From Stenotrophomonas aracearum (GTDB taxonomy: Bacteria; Pseudomonadota; Gammaproteobacteria; Xanthomonadales; Xanthomonadaceae), in the NCBI RefSeq assembly GCF_031834615.1, contig NZ_CP115543.1:1437001-1501000 (forward strand): a DNA stretch of 64,000 nt, given 5' to 3'. Below, piece by piece: positions 25,649-34,168 of the stretch. The position numbers and the translations under genes are program-made. Positions within the stretch are counted from its first letter, which is position 1. Each line of letters starts with the position of its first letter. The notes under the pieces were generated by a model. It worked only from the letters and a program-made list of their open reading frames with translations. It was not told where the DNA came from and ran no database searches.

Positions 25649-26944
25649 CTACCACCGCATCCACACCGTCAACGCATGCAGCAACAGTCCGATCAACCCA
25701 CCCACCAGGGTGCCGTTGAAGCGGATGAACTGCAGGTCCCGCCCCACGCTCAGCTCCAGCTGTTCCACCAGGTGCCGCTCGTCCCAGCCCTTCACGGTCT
25801 GCGCGATATGCGTGGTCACCCCTTCGCGCAGGCGGCTGGTCAGGCGCTCGGCACCGTCCATCAGGTGCTGGTTCAAGGCCTCGCGCAGCGACGGGTCGTT
25901 CTGCAGGGCCTGCCCGACCTTGGCCAGGCTGCGCCGCAGGTGCCCGGCCAGCGCCGAGTCCTCGCTGGACAGGTCCGCCCGCAGGCTGGCGTGGATGCGC
26001 GCCCACAGGCCCTGCACGTAGTCCTGCACGGCCGGGTGGTCGATCACCTGCTGCTTGAGCTGTTCAATTTTTTCGGCCAGTGCCGGGTCGTGGCGCAGGC
26101 GCTGGATGTAGTCGCCCAGCCACACCTCGTAGTCCTTGCGCAGCGGGTGCTCCGGCTCGGCCAGGATCTGCTGCAGTTCGGCCAGCACCGCGTGCGCCAT
26201 GCGCTCGGCCAGGCTGTCGCCGATCTCGTCGATCGGCTTGACCCAGTTCACCGTGCTGGCAAGCTTCGGCCACTCGCGCTGGATGTAACGCACAATGAGC
26301 TCGGAGGCGCGCTGCTTTACGGCCTCGTTGTCCATCCACCGGCTGATCCGGTTCAGGCCTTCGTCCAGCACCCGCTGGTGGCGGTTGTCGGCGGTGAGCA
26401 GGCCCAGCAGCTCGCCGGCCGTTGCGGCGGCGTTCCACTGCCGCAGTTGCTCAACCACGAAGCCCTGGATGCTGCGCCGAACCGCCGCTTCATCGAGGAA
26501 GTCCAACGCCTGCAATGCCCAGCCACGCGCCATGTCGGCCAGCAACCGCGAACGCGCCGGATCGGCCAGCCAGCTGCCGAGCCGGCTGGCCGGGTCGAAC
26601 ACCTGCAGACGGGCCAGCAGTGCCTGCGGCTCCAGGAACTGGTCGCGCACGAACACCGCCAGGCTGTCGGCGATGCGCGCCTTGCTGCGCGGAATGATCG
26701 CCGTATGCGGAATCGGCAGGCCCAGCGGGCGGCGGAACAGCGCCACCACCGCGAACCAGTCGGCCAGCGCGCCCACCGCGGCCGCCTCGCAGAACGCCGA
26801 CACCCAGGCCCAGATCCCGCGCTCGCCATTGAGGTGGCTGATGATGAAGCCGGCCAGCATCGCGGCCAGCATCAGCAGGGCGATGGTCTTCAGGCGACGC
26901 AGCTGGGCGCGGCGGGGGTCAACGGGAGTGGCGGACGAATTCAT
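25649..26944 (-). CDS. DUF445 (YjiN-like) membrane protein
   Basis: A 431-residue DUF445 protein. It has an N-terminal membrane helix (IALLMLAAMLAGFIISHL), a conserved GALADWFAVVALFRRPLGLPIPHTAIIP motif region (residues about 58-85), a long helical, probably coiled-coil body, and a C-terminal membrane helix (GTLVGGLIGLLLHALTVWM). Function is unknown; family members are inner-membrane proteins. It is a single gene flanked by REP elements on both sides. Confidence 0.85.
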   Translation of the reverse strand: MNSSATPVDPRRAQLRRLKTIALLMLAAMLAGFIISHLNGERGIWAWVSAFCEAAAVGALADWFAVVALFRRPLGLPIPHTAIIPRSKARIADSLAVFVRDQFLEPQALLARLQVFDPASRLGSWLADPARSRLLADMARGWALQALDFLDEAAVRRSIQGFVVEQLRQWNAAATAGELLGLLTADNRHQRVLDEGLNRISRWMDNEAVKQRASELIVRYIQREWPKLASTVNWVKPIDEIGDSLAERMAHAVLAELQQILAEPEHPLRKDYEVWLGDYIQRLRHDPALAEKIEQLKQQVIDHPAVQDYVQGLWARIHASLRADLSSEDSALAGHLRRSLAKVGQALQNDPSLREALNQHLMDGAERLTSRLREGVTTHIAQTVKGWDERHLVEQLELSVGRDLQFIRFNGTLVGGLIGLLLHALTVWMRW

Positions 26945-26985
26945 GCGCCCAGTCTATCCACAGCCAGATGATCAACGCTTGACGC

Positions 26986-27054
26986 GTAGTGCCGGCCGTT
27001 GGCCGGCTCCGCACGTTGCCGGATCTGCGTGGAGCCGGCCAGCGGCCGGCATCA
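26986..27054. repeat. SMAG-type REP inverted dimer
   Basis: GTAGTGCCGGCC-GTT-GGCCGGCTCC (26986-27010) and its inverted partner GGAGCCGGCC-AGC-GGCCGGCAT (27031-27053). It lies between the ParB-like gene and DUF445. Confidence 0.78.
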
Positions 27055-27915
27055 CCCCGCGCGCAGCGCGGCCAGCTGGCGCTTCAGCGCGTCGTTCTCG
27101 AGCGTCAGCGCAATGATCCGCTGGCGCAGCTCGGCGGGGCCTTCGCCCAGCGATGCCAGTGCGTCGGCGATCTCCGCTTCGCGACTGGCGTCGACCTCCA
27201 GCTCGCCATCGGCACTGTGCAATACCTCCTGCACCGGCTTGCGCGGCTTGCGCTTGGCTTCGCGCACGCGCTTGGCGGCCTGCTTCAACTCGTCCTTGCC
27301 GGCGACCGCTGCCGCGCGCTGTTCTTCTTCCGGCAGGTCGGACACCGCTGCCGCCGCGCTGATCGAGATCACCCCGCTCTTGACCGCCTCCACCAGCTCC
27401 GGCGCCGCCTGCTTGTGGATGCGTTCGATCATGGTGACCTGGCTGCTGCTGAGCCGCGCCTCGCGCGCCATGTCGGCCCGGCTGACCTTGGGGGCCGGCG
27501 CCCACGGCGGGCTGTCTTCATCGCCTTCGGGCGTGGCGTCGGCGATCTCGCCGTCGCTTTCGCGCTGCAGCTGGGCCTGGTCCGCGCGGTGGCGCTCGGC
27601 CAGGATGTCGCGCTTGCGCAGCGCCAGTACTCCGCGCTGGAAGTCGGAGACGCTGCGCCGGCCCAGGTGCTGCTCGATCATCCACAGGTGCACATCGTCC
27701 ATCGACTGGAAGCGGGTGTTCTGCACGGTCTGGAACGGCAGGCCGTGCTTCTGGCAGATGCCGAAGCGGTTGTGCCCGTCCACCAGCACGTCGTTCCACA
27801 GCACCAGCGCGTCGCGGCAGCCCTCGGCCAGGATGCTCCGCTCCAGGGCCTCGTGCTCGTCGGCGGTGAGCGGATCGATATAGGCCTTGAGTTCTTCTTT
27901 GACGACGATGTCCAT
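27052..27915 (-). CDS. ParB-like domain protein (plasmid partition-related)
   Basis: A 287-residue protein with a ParB/sulfiredoxin-type N-terminal domain, in which DGHNRFGICQKHGLPFQTV resembles the ParB CTPase/nuclease box. It continues with a helical middle and a KorB/ParB-like helix-turn-helix (MAREARLSSSQVTMIERI). A charged region rich in Lys/Arg/Glu follows, and the C-terminus is a short coiled coil. It is not beside a parA gene or parS-like sites here, so it is not the chromosomal ParB. Its role is unknown, perhaps DNA binding. Confidence 0.78.
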   Translation of the reverse strand: MDIVVKEELKAYIDPLTADEHEALERSILAEGCRDALVLWNDVLVDGHNRFGICQKHGLPFQTVQNTRFQSMDDVHLWMIEQHLGRRSVSDFQRGVLALRKRDILAERHRADQAQLQRESDGEIADATPEGDEDSPPWAPAPKVSRADMAREARLSSSQVTMIERIHKQAAPELVEAVKSGVISISAAAAVSDLPEEEQRAAAVAGKDELKQAAKRVREAKRKPRKPVQEVLHSADGELEVDASREAEIADALASLGEGPAELRQRIIALTLENDALKRQLAALRAG

Positions 27916-27951
27916 GCAATCCGGGGCGACGGGTAATGACCCGCCATTCTA

Positions 27952-29292
27952 TCAACCGGTGGCGCGGATCATCTCGCCAAGCACGTCCACGATCCGGTCG
28001 ATCTGCTCGCGCTCGATGATCAACGGCGGCGACAGGGCGATCACGTCACCGGTGCAGCGCACCAGCAGTTGGCCGTCGCGGAAGCAGCGCTCGAACACCT
28101 CGTAGCCGCGGCTGCCCGGCGCACCCTTGCGCGGCGCCAGTTCAACCGCGCCGATCAGCCCGAAGTTGCGGATGTCCACCACGTTCGGCAGCCCGCGCAG
28201 GCTGTGCAGCCGGGTCTGCCAGTACTCGCCCAGCTCGATGGCGCGGTCGAACAACCCTTCCGCCGCATAGGTGTCCAGGGCGGCCAGCGCCGCCGCACAG
28301 GCCAGCGGGTGACCGGAATACGTATAGCCATGGAACAGCTCGATCGCGCCCGGCGGGCCCTGCATGTACGCATCGTGGATGGCGTCGGAGACCAGCACCG
28401 CGCCCATCGGCACCGCGCCGTTGGTCAGTCCCTTGGCCATCGTCAGCAGGTCCGGGGTGACCCCGAAACGCTGGGCGGCGAAGGCGTTGCCGACCCGGCC
28501 GAAGCCGGTGATGACCTCGTCGAACACCAGCAGGATGCCGTGCTGGTCGCAGATTTCGCGCAGGCGCTGCAGGTAGCCCGGCGCCGGCAGGATCACCCCG
28601 GCCGACCCCGCAATCGGTTCGACGAACACGGCGGCAATGGTCGAGGCGTCGTGCAGCGCGATCAGGCGTTCCAGGTCCTCGGCCAGCTCGGCGCCATGGC
28701 GCGGCAGGCCCGGGCTGAACGCGTTGCGCGACAGATCCAGGGTGTGGCGCAGGAAATCGCTGCCGGCCAGCAGCGGGCCGAAGCCCTTGCGGTTGTTCGG
28801 CAGGCCGCCAATCGACAGGCCGCCGAAACCGACCCCGTGGTACGCCTTCTCGCGGCCGATGAAACGGGTGCGCTGGCCTTCCCCGCGCAGGCGGTGGTAG
28901 CCGAGCACGATCTTCATCGCCGTATCCACGGCTTCGGAGCCGGAGTTGGTGAAGAACGCGTGGTTGAGCGGCCCCGGCGCCAGCGTGGCCAGGCGTTCGG
29001 CCAGCACGAACGGCAGCGGCGAGCCCATCTGGAACGGCGGGGCGAAATCCAGCGTGGCGGCCTGCTGCTGGATCGCCTGCACGATGCGCGGCCGCGCATG
29101 CCCGGCGTTGCAGCACCATAGCCCGGCGGCACCGTCCAGGATCGGCCGGTCGTCCGCGTCGCGGTAGTACATGCCCTCGGCGCGCACCAGCAGGCGCGGT
29201 GCGGCCTTGAACTGGCGATTGGCGGTGAACGGCATCCACCAGGCGTCCAGCGAGTGCGGCCGGCCGTTGTGTGGCATGTCGGTGCGTGGCAT
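27952..29292 (-). CDS. Omega-amino acid:pyruvate-type aminotransferase (class III)
   Basis: A 446-residue class III PLP aminotransferase. The cofactor is held by FTNSGSEAVDTAMK, the aspartate of LVFDEVITGFGRVG and the lysine of TMAKGLTNGAVPMGAVLV. SLDAWWMPFTANRQFK matches beta-alanine:pyruvate transaminases. Possible donors are beta-alanine, GABA or putrescine-derived amines, which would suit the polyamine locus 5 kb away, but that link is inference. ATG 29292 is preferred over 29277. Divergent from the MHS transporter. Confidence 0.88.
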   Translation of the reverse strand: MPRTDMPHNGRPHSLDAWWMPFTANRQFKAAPRLLVRAEGMYYRDADDRPILDGAAGLWCCNAGHARPRIVQAIQQQAATLDFAPPFQMGSPLPFVLAERLATLAPGPLNHAFFTNSGSEAVDTAMKIVLGYHRLRGEGQRTRFIGREKAYHGVGFGGLSIGGLPNNRKGFGPLLAGSDFLRHTLDLSRNAFSPGLPRHGAELAEDLERLIALHDASTIAAVFVEPIAGSAGVILPAPGYLQRLREICDQHGILLVFDEVITGFGRVGNAFAAQRFGVTPDLLTMAKGLTNGAVPMGAVLVSDAIHDAYMQGPPGAIELFHGYTYSGHPLACAAALAALDTYAAEGLFDRAIELGEYWQTRLHSLRGLPNVVDIRNFGLIGAVELAPRKGAPGSRGYEVFERCFRDGQLLVRCTGDVIALSPPLIIEREQIDRIVDVLGEMIRATG

Positions 29293-29428
29293 GTGGCAAC
29301 CCCCGTGTTTACGGATGACCGCACTGTAGCGCAGCGCGGGGCAGGCAACTGTCACGGTTGCAACCATGCCGCCGGTGCGTGGCATCCGCGTGGCAGAATC
29401 GGGCAGCTGATCCTTTCGCCCGTGAACG

Positions 29429-30727
29429 ATGTCCACTTCCGCTGCCGCCACACCTGCCGTCAATTCGCCCCGTCGTGTGCTGCTGGCCAGCCTGATCGGC
29501 ACCACCATCGAATTCTTCGATTTCTACATCTACGCCACGGCGGCCGTGCTGGTGTTCCCGCACCTGTTCTTCCCCGACAGCAGCGAAGGCGCGGCGCTGC
29601 TGCAGTCGCTGGCGACCTTCGCGGTGGCGTTCATCGCCCGGCCGGTGGGTTCGGCGGTGTTCGGCCACTACGGCGACCGGATCGGCCGCAAGGCCACGCT
29701 GGTGGCGGCGCTGCTGACCATGGGCGTGTCCACCGTAGCGATCGGCCTGCTGCCCACCCATGCCAGCATCGGGCTGGTGGCGCCGGCGCTGTTGGCGCTG
29801 TGCCGGTTCGGCCAGGGCCTGGGGCTGGGCGGCGAGTGGGGCGGGGCGGTGCTGCTGGCCACCGAGAACGCGCCGCCGGGCAAACGCGCCTGGTACGGCA
29901 TGTTCCCGCAGCTGGGCGCGCCGCTGGGCTTCCTGCTGTCGGCGGGCATCTTCCTGCTACTCGGCCGCGCCATGAGCGATGCCGACTTCCTGCAGTGGGG
30001 CTGGCGCGTGCCGTTCCTGGCCAGCTCACTGCTGGTCGCGGTGGGCCTGTGGGTGCGCCTGAACGTCCATGAGACCCCGCAGTTCCAGGCCGCGCTGGAT
30101 CGCAACGAACGGGTGCGCCTGCCGATGTGGACCGTGCTGCGCCACCACCCGCGCACGCTGCTGCTGGGCACGCTCGGTGCGTTCGCCACCTTCGTGCTGT
30201 TCTACCTGATGACGGTGTTCACCCTGGGCTACGGCACCACCGTGCTCGGTTACAGCCGCGAGCAGTTCCTGCTGCTGCAGATGGTCGGCATCCTGTTCTT
30301 CGCCGCCGGCATTCCGATCTCGGCCAAGTATGGCGACCGCTGGGGCACGCGCCGCACCATGATCGTGGCCAGCGGGCTGATCCTTGGCTTCGGTGTGCTG
30401 TTCGCCCCGCTGTTCCAGGCCGGCCATCCGTGGATGGTGGTCGCGTTCCTGTCGCTGGGCCTGTTCCTGATGGGCCTGACCTACGGCCCCTGCGGCACCT
30501 TCCTGGCCGAGATCTACCCGGTGCAGGTGCGCTATACCGGCGCCTCGCTGTCGTTCAACCTGGCCGGCATCCTCGGCGCGGCGCCTGCGCCGTATGTGGC
30601 CACGTGGCTGGCCGGGCGCTTCGGCCTGGTAGCAGTGGGCTATTACCTGTGCCTGACCGCGGTGGTGACCATCGTGGCGCTGCTGGCCATGGGCCGGCCG
30701 GCCCGTCTCAGCGGAAAATCCGCTTGA
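29429..30727 (+). CDS. MHS-family major facilitator transporter
   Basis: A 432-residue, 12-helix major facilitator of the metabolite:H+ symporter type. The signatures are [18 protein letters not shown] in helix 1, the loop [13 protein letters not shown] between helices 2 and 3, and [15 protein letters not shown] in helix 4. The substrate is probably an organic acid or a compatible solute; the divergent aminotransferase suggests an amino-acid-related compound. Its last 20 bases overlap the end of the bacteriohemerythrin gene. Confidence 0.88.
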   Translation: MSTSAAATPAVNSPRRVLLASLIGTTIEFFDFYIYATAAVLVFPHLFFPDSSEGAALLQSLATFAVAFIARPVGSAVFGHYGDRIGRKATLVAALLTMGVSTVAIGLLPTHASIGLVAPALLALCRFGQGLGLGGEWGGAVLLATENAPPGKRAWYGMFPQLGAPLGFLLSAGIFLLLGRAMSDADFLQWGWRVPFLASSLLVAVGLWVRLNVHETPQFQAALDRNERVRLPMWTVLRHHPRTLLLGTLGAFATFVLFYLMTVFTLGYGTTVLGYSREQFLLLQMVGILFFAAGIPISAKYGDRWGTRRTMIVASGLILGFGVLFAPLFQAGHPWMVVAFLSLGLFLMGLTYGPCGTFLAEIYPVQVRYTGASLSFNLAGILGAAPAPYVATWLAGRFGLVAVGYYLCLTAVVTIVALLAMGRPARLSGKSA

Positions 30728-31169
30728 GCGTGCGGCCCAGCCAGGTGCCCTGCTGGTGGTCGCGGGCGAACTGGTTGAGGTGCTGCTTGACCGTTTCCGC
30801 GTAGGCCTTGTCGTCGCCGCGAATGTGGTTGAACAACCAGCGCGACAGCATGGTGCGCAGTTCGTCGGTGATGTCTTCGCCGGCCTGGAAGCGCAGTCGG
30901 TACTCGGCCACGCGCTTCCCGAAGATCTCGTGCACGCGCTTGTGCGCAGCGCAGAACGGATAGCCGGCTTCCTCCATCAGCTCTTCTTCGAAGGCGAAGT
31001 GCGACATGGTGTAGTCCACCAGTTCGTCGATCACCTCGGCCACGGCCAGCGTGTGCAGGCTGGTCTGCGCCACATGCAGGTGGTTGAGCATCTCCACGAT
31101 CCGCATGTGCTGGTGATCGATCACGTCGATGCCGATGTTGAGGTCGTCCTGCCAGACCAGAAGTGCCAT
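30708..31169 (-). CDS. Bacteriohemerythrin
   Basis: A 153-residue non-haem di-iron O2-binding protein. All seven iron ligands are in place: H21, H57 and E61 (HFAFEEE), H76 and H80 (HKRVH), H115 and D120 (HIRGDD). It probably binds, delivers or buffers O2 in the cytosol. An FNR-type box with a well-placed -10 lies upstream, so expression should rise at low oxygen. It overlaps the MHS transporter gene tail-to-tail. Confidence 0.93.
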   Translation of the reverse strand: MALLVWQDDLNIGIDVIDHQHMRIVEMLNHLHVAQTSLHTLAVAEVIDELVDYTMSHFAFEEELMEEAGYPFCAAHKRVHEIFGKRVAEYRLRFQAGEDITDELRTMLSRWLFNHIRGDDKAYAETVKQHLNQFARDHQQGTWLGRTLKRIFR

Positions 31170-31199
31170 GCTGCGTTCCCGTGCTGTATGCCGGGAACG

Positions 31200-31241
31200 A
31201 CTCTAGGCAGGGCAGCGCTACCGTGCGTTGATCTGGATCAA
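31200..31241 (-). promoter_or_regulatory. FNR/Anr-type box and -10 for bacteriohemerythrin
   Basis: 31228-31241 reads TTGATCTGGATCAA, a perfect match to TTGAT-N4-ATCAA. On the minus strand a TAGAGT -10 element lies at 31200-31205. The centre-to-centre distance is 32 bp, exactly that of a class II FNR promoter (site at -41.5). The predicted start is near 31193, 24 bp before the ATG. The box overlaps the stop of the next gene. Confidence 0.7.
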
Positions 31242-32578
31242 AGCACCAGTGCGGGTTCGCGCGTCGCCGTGGCCACGCCCGTGCTGCAGACCCGGTTGCG
31301 GCCAGCGGCCTTGGCCAGGTAGAGCTGGCGGTCCGCTTCGGAAATCAGCCCATGCAGCGCGTCGCCAGCCGGGCGCAGGCAGCACACGCCGATGCTGACG
31401 GTCATGCGCAGGATAGTGTGGCCAAGGTCGACTTCCAGCGCGGCGATGCGCTGGCGCAGGATCTCGAAATAATCGATGGCCTCATCTTCCTCCAGCCCCG
31501 GAACAAGCAGGCAGAACTCTTCGCCGCCGAACCGCGCGATCAGGTCCTGGTCGCGCGCGTGGTCGGCCACGGCGGCCGCGACCGCGCGCAGCGCATCGTC
31601 GCCGGCTTCATGGCCGTGGGTGTCGTTGATGTGTTTGAAGTGGTCGATGTCGATCATCGCCACGGCGACCTGCTCGCCCTTCAGCTCCAGTTTCGGCAAC
31701 TGGCGCTGGCTCTGCTCCAGGAAACAGCGACGGTTCGGCAGCCCGGTGAGGAAGTCGCGCGTGGCCAGGTCCTGCAGGGTGCCGATCAGCTCCAGCTGGT
31801 CCACGTTCTGCGAGACGCGGCAGAAGAATTCCTCGCGCGAAAAGGGCTTGCGCAGAAAGTCGTTCGCGCCGTTCTTGAGGAAGCGCGGGATCAGCGAGGG
31901 GTCGGTGTTGCCGGAAATGCCGATCACCGCGACCTTGTCGCGCGAGCGCAGGGTGCGCAGGCGACGGGTGAGCTCCACGCCCTCCATGCCCGGCATTTCC
32001 TGGTCCACCACCGCCAATCGGATCGCCGGGTGCGCTTCGATGGCCTTGAGGCCTTCGGCACCGTCGGCGGCCTCGTAGACCTCGTGGCCGTACATGCGCA
32101 GCAGGGAGGCCGCGTAGAGCCGTGCGGACATCGAGTCGTCCACCACCAGCGCGGCGATCCGGCGGTTGCGGTCCAGCCGCTGCACCAGCCACACCAGGTA
32201 GTCCACGCTGCCCGGCGTATTCTTCAGCACGTAATCGATGATCTGCTGCTGCAGCACGCGCTTGCGCAGGTCCTCGTCGTACACGCTGCTGACCACCACT
32301 GTGCGCAGCCCGCGCGACAGGAAGAAGTCCACCACGTGGTCGCGGTCGCCGTCGGCCAGCACCAGCCCGGTCAGCACCAGGAACCAGCCCTTCTCTTCGT
32401 CCAGCAGGCGCCCGGCCTCGGCCAGGCTGGTCGCCACCGACACCGGCAGCTCCAGCCGCTGCTCGATGGCCTCCTTGAGCATGCTGGTGAACGTGCGCGA
32501 GTTCTCGACCAGCAGAATCCGCTGAGGCAGGTCTTCCCCGGGGGCGCTGTCCAAAGCGCCCTGAAACAGTGCCGGCAT
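31238..32578 (-). CDS. Dual-receiver response regulator diguanylate cyclase
   Basis: A 446-residue protein with REC1-REC2-GGDEF order. REC1 (about 20-135) is degenerate: where the phospho-acceptor Asp is expected the sequence reads LTGLVLADGD. REC2 (about 145-260) has DDS near its start and the acceptor in VVDQEMPGM. The GGDEF domain is intact (ARFGGEEF) with an RxxD inhibitory site (RDQD) five residues before it. It should make c-di-GMP on phosphorylation of REC2. ATG 32578 fits the domain start. Confidence 0.9.
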   Translation of the reverse strand: MPALFQGALDSAPGEDLPQRILLVENSRTFTSMLKEAIEQRLELPVSVATSLAEAGRLLDEEKGWFLVLTGLVLADGDRDHVVDFFLSRGLRTVVVSSVYDEDLRKRVLQQQIIDYVLKNTPGSVDYLVWLVQRLDRNRRIAALVVDDSMSARLYAASLLRMYGHEVYEAADGAEGLKAIEAHPAIRLAVVDQEMPGMEGVELTRRLRTLRSRDKVAVIGISGNTDPSLIPRFLKNGANDFLRKPFSREEFFCRVSQNVDQLELIGTLQDLATRDFLTGLPNRRCFLEQSQRQLPKLELKGEQVAVAMIDIDHFKHINDTHGHEAGDDALRAVAAAVADHARDQDLIARFGGEEFCLLVPGLEEDEAIDYFEILRQRIAALEVDLGHTILRMTVSIGVCCLRPAGDALHGLISEADRQLYLAKAAGRNRVCSTGVATATREPALVL

Positions 32579-32720
32579 GTTGCGTACGCTCGAATCCGAG
32601 AGGGTCGGAAGTAATAGCGGCGCCTTCACGCCGGACTTTAGGGGCAATCTTCGGATCTGTGAGGTGGGTGTCGTTGGGAAAAAGCGGCCTGTCACATTCC
32701 CAGCGGCCATGAGCGTATCC

Positions 32721-32745
32721 GTAGCGCCGGGCTCTGCCCGGCGGC
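32721..32745. repeat. SMAG-type REP monomer
   Basis: GTAG followed by CGCCGGGCTCTGCCCGGCGGC, just past the puuB-like stop and upstream of the response regulator. Confidence 0.75.
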
Positions 32746-32746
32746 T

Positions 32747-34033
32747 TCACCCAATCACGTCCCGCAGCTTGTACCAGGACATCGCCGCCACCAGCAGCGG
32801 GGTGCGCAGCAGCTTTCCGCCCGGGAAGCGCTTGTGCGGAATGCGTTCGAATACGTCCAGGCGCTCGTTCTGCCCTGCAATCGCCTCGGCGATCACGTCG
32901 CCGGCCAGGCCGGTGGCGGCGACACCATGGCCGGAAAAACCCTGTGCGAAGTACACGTTCGGGGTCAGCCGGCCCCAGTGCGGGGCGCGGTTGCGGGTGA
33001 TGTCCACGTAGCCGCCCCAGACCTGCTCCATGCCAACGTCGGCCAGCTGTGGAAACACCTGGTGCATGCGCCGGGTCATCACCCCCCGCAGGTTGGGCGG
33101 CGGCAGCGCCGAATAGCTGGCGCGGCCGCCGAACAGCAGGCGGTGGTCGGCGCTGAGCTTGAAGTAGTCCAGCGCCCAGCTCACGTCGGCCACGGCCATG
33201 TCGTTGCGGATCAATGTGCGGGCGCGCGCTTCGCCCAGCGGGGCGCTGGCGCCGATGTAGGTGCCCACCGGCATGATCCGGCTTTCCAGCTCCGGCGCGA
33301 TGCCCTGCAGCCAGGCATTTCCGGCAATCACCACCTGGTTGGCCGTGACCGTGCCGTGCGCGGTACGCAGCTGCGGGCGGGCGCCGCGCACCAGCGCCTG
33401 CACGGGGCTTGCTTCATGGATCACCACGCCCAGGCTTTCGGCTGCTCGCGCCAGCCCCAGCGCATACGCCAGCGGGTGCAGGTGGCCGCTGGCCGGATCG
33501 AACATCGCGCCCCGGTAGCGCGGGCTGTCCAGCTGGCCACGCAGCTGCTGCCGGTCCCACCACTGCAGCGGATAGTCGTAGCGTTCCACCAGCGCCTGCA
33601 TGCCCTGGCGCAGTCCACGCTCCTGGCGCGCATTGATCGGCACGCTGGCATGGCCGTCGCGCCAGTCGCAGGCGATGGCGTAATGCTGCAGACGCTGGCG
33701 CAGCAGGGCCATGCCCTCGCGTGAAAAATCGAACAGGCGGCGTGCGTCGGGGTGGCCGACCAGGTGTTCCAGCGTGTCCACCTCGCAGCCGTAGCCGACG
33801 ATGGCCTGGCCGCCGTTGCGACCGGACGCGCCCCAGCCGACCCGGTGGGCTTCCAAGACCGTCACCCGGTAGCCGCGCTCGGCGAGCGAGAGCGCGGCCG
33901 ACAAACCGGTGTAGCCCGCGCCGAGCACGCAGACATCGGTGGCCTGGTCGCCGCGCAGCGGCGCCCGCAACGGCTCGGCCGGCAGGCTTTCGGCATACCA
34001 GCTGGGCGCGTGGGCCAGGCCGGCCTGGCTCAT
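32747..34033 (-). CDS. puuB: Gamma-glutamylputrescine oxidase-like FAD oxidoreductase
   Basis: A 428-residue DAO-family flavoprotein. The N-terminal FAD motif is VCVLGAGYTGLSAALSLAERG, then GWGASGRNGGQ. The C-terminal part has FAQGFSGHGVAATGLAGDVIAEAI, typical of PuuB/OrdL. It should oxidise gamma-glutamylputrescine made by the divergent PuuA-like enzyme, releasing ammonia and H2O2. Start ATG 34033 is 135 bp from the puuA-like start on the opposite strand, so the two share a promoter region. The open frame continues far upstream, but only as a shadow. Confidence 0.87.
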   Translation of the reverse strand: MSQAGLAHAPSWYAESLPAEPLRAPLRGDQATDVCVLGAGYTGLSAALSLAERGYRVTVLEAHRVGWGASGRNGGQAIVGYGCEVDTLEHLVGHPDARRLFDFSREGMALLRQRLQHYAIACDWRDGHASVPINARQERGLRQGMQALVERYDYPLQWWDRQQLRGQLDSPRYRGAMFDPASGHLHPLAYALGLARAAESLGVVIHEASPVQALVRGARPQLRTAHGTVTANQVVIAGNAWLQGIAPELESRIMPVGTYIGASAPLGEARARTLIRNDMAVADVSWALDYFKLSADHRLLFGGRASYSALPPPNLRGVMTRRMHQVFPQLADVGMEQVWGGYVDITRNRAPHWGRLTPNVYFAQGFSGHGVAATGLAGDVIAEAIAGQNERLDVFERIPHKRFPGGKLLRTPLLVAAMSWYKLRDVIG

Positions 34034-34168
34034 CGGCGGCACCGGGGAACTGGGGAAAGGGCAACGCTCATGGGGCACAGCATGCCAGCAACCGGTGTTC
34101 ACGGCAGGTGCGCCCGTCGTGACGTGGTTGGTTGCGCCCGTGCAGGGGGCAGGGGTAACGTGCCCGGC

